Assembly: GCF_000832305.1 (NCBI RefSeq)
Contig: NZ_CP010536.1
Span: 2,480,001 to 2,544,000, forward strand
DNA: 64,000 bases
Reading direction: 5' to 3'
From: Cupriavidus basilensis
Lineage (GTDB): Bacteria > Pseudomonadota > Gammaproteobacteria > Burkholderiales > Burkholderiaceae
Shown: positions 63,531 to 64,000 of the stretch, piece after piece
How positions within the stretch are numbered: the stretch's first letter is position 1
Layout of the letters: each line of letters begins with the position of its first letter
The notes under the pieces: model-generated
What the model was told of the DNA's origin: nothing
The model's input: only the letters and a program-made list of their open reading frames with translations
The model's database searches: none
Program-made: the position numbers and the translations under genes

Positions 63531-64000
63531 TGACCGATAGCAATTCGCCCAAGCGCAAGACGCTGGGCATCAAGACCGCCGCGCCCGAGGGCAATGCCCG
63601 CAAACCCGCCGCCACCCGGCCGGTGCGGGTGTCCGACCTGAACCGCGGACGCGTGCGCGCCGTGGTCGACGGCATCAAGCAGGCACAGGAACGCGCCGGC
63701 GGCCGCAAGAAGGCAGAAGACGCTGGCCAGCGCCCGCCGCGCGGCCCGCGCCCGGGTGAAGGCCAGGACCGTCCGCGCCGCTTCACCCCGGGCGAAGGCC
63801 AGGATCGGCCCCGCCGCTTCGGCGGCGACAGCAACGACCGCCCGCGCAACTTCGGCGCCGGCGAAGGCCAGGACCGTCCGCGCCGCTTCAACCCGGGCGA
63901 GGGCCAGGACCGTCCGCGCCGCTTCACCCCGGGCGAAGGCCAGGATCGGCCCCGCCGCTTCGGCGGCGACAGCAACGACCGCCCGCGCAACTTCGGCTCC
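63531..64000 (+). CDS. Arg/Gly-rich repeat N-terminus, probably of an RsuA/RluB-family pseudouridine synthase (cut by window edge)
   Basis: The first 156 codons of a gene starting 24 nt after glnD. The N-terminus (MTDSNSPKRKTLGIKTAAPE) is basic. From about residue 65 on it is a repeat region made of units such as GEGQDRPRRF and GGDSNDRPRNF. No enzymatic domain is reached inside the window. In related genomes the gene after glnD is, as I recall, an rRNA pseudouridine synthase with a long basic low-complexity N-terminus, so that is the best guess. The RGG/DRPRR-like repeats suggest RNA binding. Confidence 0.5.
63740..64000 (+). repeat. Coding repeat region, about 141-bp long-period repeat
   Basis: The block starting CTTCACCCCGGGCGAAGGCC at 63781 returns almost unchanged at 63922, a period of 141 bp (47 codons). 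Shorter 30-39-bp units encoding GEGQDRPRRF lie inside each block. The array continues past the right edge. Confidence 0.8.

Overview
The window looks like chromosome from a Cupriavidus/Ralstonia-type betaproteobacterium (Burkholderiales). The DNA is GC-rich. The right half has the order guaA, guaB, smpB, ppsA/ppsR, rnhB-lpxB-lpxA-fabZ-lpxD-skp-bamA-rseP-dxr-cdsA-uppS-frr-pyrH-tsf-rpsB, map, glnD, which is typical of that order. The assignment rests on gene order and protein resemblance recalled from memory; no search was run.

Bases 1 to about 26,430 are an accessory stress and dormancy island. It encodes universal stress proteins (one cut by the window edge, one internally deleted), two triple-BON proteins, two SagB-type nitroreductases plus a fragment of a third, two phosphoribosyltransferases (one fused to a hydrolase-like domain that has lost catalytic residues), an Mg2+ P-type ATPase, a CBS-pair protein, Hsp20, a class I PHA synthase preceded by the last ~39 codons of a phaB-like reductase, a translationally coupled AMP-phosphorylase/PRPP-synthetase-like pair, an erythromycin-esterase-like protein and several small conserved proteins. 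The content resembles the low-oxygen-activated (lxa) locus of Burkholderia cenocepacia. FNR/ANR-type boxes (TTGAC-N4-ATCAA-like) lie in at least nine intergenic gaps here. At eight of them a -10-like hexamer is centred exactly 31 bp downstream, the geometry of class II activation. This suggests the island is one oxygen-responsive regulon read from many promoters.

Inside the island, 9153 down to 4593 is a three-gene ATGA-coupled operon: polysaccharide deacetylase, DUF4015 putative glycoside hydrolase, and a fusion of a class C beta-lactamase-like serine hydrolase with a DUF1343/NamZ-type muramidase domain. It looks like a cell-wall or exopolysaccharide processing module.

Bases 26,430 to 30,960 are an integration hotspot next to the 3' end of guaA. 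It holds three broken, same-orientation tyrosine integrases, an alcohol dehydrogenase cut at the junction, an AlpA-like remnant, an N-terminal fragment of a caspase-like protein and the start of an unidentified gene. It also holds two intact two-gene cassettes that look like toxin-antitoxin systems: a HicA-like Cys-rich protein with an HTH partner behind a palindromic operator, and a PIN protein with an excisionase-type partner behind an AT-rich repeat operator.

From 31,035 to the end the window is core genome: GMP synthesis (guaBA), trans-translation and ribosome-associated factors, gluconeogenesis (ppsA and its regulator ppsR), the lipid A/outer-membrane assembly/isoprenoid/translation operon, methionine aminopeptidase and the nitrogen sensor glnD. 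The last gene runs off the right edge and starts with a long Arg/Gly/Asp-rich repeat region.
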